Below, in pieces: positions 5,838 to 5,879 of a DNA stretch of 5,879 nt. The notes beneath the pieces were generated by a model. It saw only the letters and a program-made list of their open reading frames with translations. It was not told the origin of the DNA and did no database searches. The stretch lies in assembly GCA_003149735.1 (NCBI GenBank), contig QANA01000055.1, forward strand, positions 1 through 5,879. The letters are read 5' to 3'. Origin of the DNA: Clostridiales bacterium. Its GTDB lineage: Bacteria > Bacillota_A > Clostridia > Christensenellales > Christensenellaceae. Each line of letters starts with the position of its first letter. The first letter of the stretch is position 1. Made by a program: the position numbers and the translations under genes.

Positions 5838-5879
5838 ATGAAACGGGAAATTGATGCGCTTGGCATCACTCCTATTATG
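5838..5879 (+). CDS. Probable start of a further gene (partial, cut by window end)
   Basis: An ATG at 5838 is preceded by AGAGG (5829-5833) at a suitable distance and opens 14 codons, MKREIDALGITPIM, with no stop before the window ends. The product is not recognised. The start lies only 16 nt past the preceding terminator hairpin, leaving no room for a separate promoter between them, so expression would depend on read-through or on a promoter overlapping the hairpin. Too little is present for a family call. Confidence 0.5.
   Translation, partial: MKREIDALGITPIM

Noticed and set aside
5583..5869. Minus-strand open frames over the GNAT gene and the end of the window
   Set aside because: They read through the GNAT coding region and the terminator hairpin in reverse, with low-complexity products and no plausible start context.

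Overview
The window looks like a chromosomal segment from a Gram-positive Bacillota, most likely a clostridial-type anaerobe. The evidence is a tetrahydrofolate (THF) riboswitch ahead of an ECF folate S component, strong AGGAGG-type ribosome binding sites, a lipoprotein signal peptide, rho-independent terminators after most units, and a cobalamin-binding radical SAM protein typical of anaerobes. No mobile element, CRISPR array, tRNA or rRNA was seen. The lineage call is an inference; no species is claimed.

Layout. Positions 1-72 are the last codons of a glyceraldehyde-3-phosphate dehydrogenase gene on the plus strand. A hairpin at 86-120, with T-runs usable in both directions, separates it from a converging minus-strand gene (136-900). 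That gene encodes an unrecognised cysteine-rich lipoprotein and is insulated on its other side by a second terminator (984-1023). Next, also on the minus strand, come an AI-2E family membrane protein (1034-2221) and, upstream of it, the ECF S component FolT (2259-2834). They lie 37 nt apart with no terminator between them. A promoter (3029-3057), a THF aptamer (2932-3016) and an intrinsic terminator (2882-2920) precede folT, so the AI-2E gene probably shares folate control.

Divergent from this unit is a plus-strand cluster of three genes. They encode a small protein with three LysM-like repeats and no signal peptide (3093-3596), a cobalamin-binding radical SAM protein of the DUF4080 type (3593-5296, overlapping the LysM stop by 4 nt), and a GNAT acetyltransferase (5312-5779, 15 nt further on). 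The cluster ends at a strong hairpin (5797-5821). A ribosome binding site and 14 codons of a probable further gene follow at the window edge (5838-5879).

How it works together. The best-supported regulatory circuit is folate uptake: the nascent leader senses reduced folate and, by inference, ends transcription before folT when folate is plentiful. The AI-2E protein would then be co-regulated, although its substrate cannot be told from sequence. The LysM, radical SAM and GNAT genes form a likely operon of unknown purpose. The tight coupling of a LysM protein to a B12 radical SAM enzyme is the least explained part of the window.
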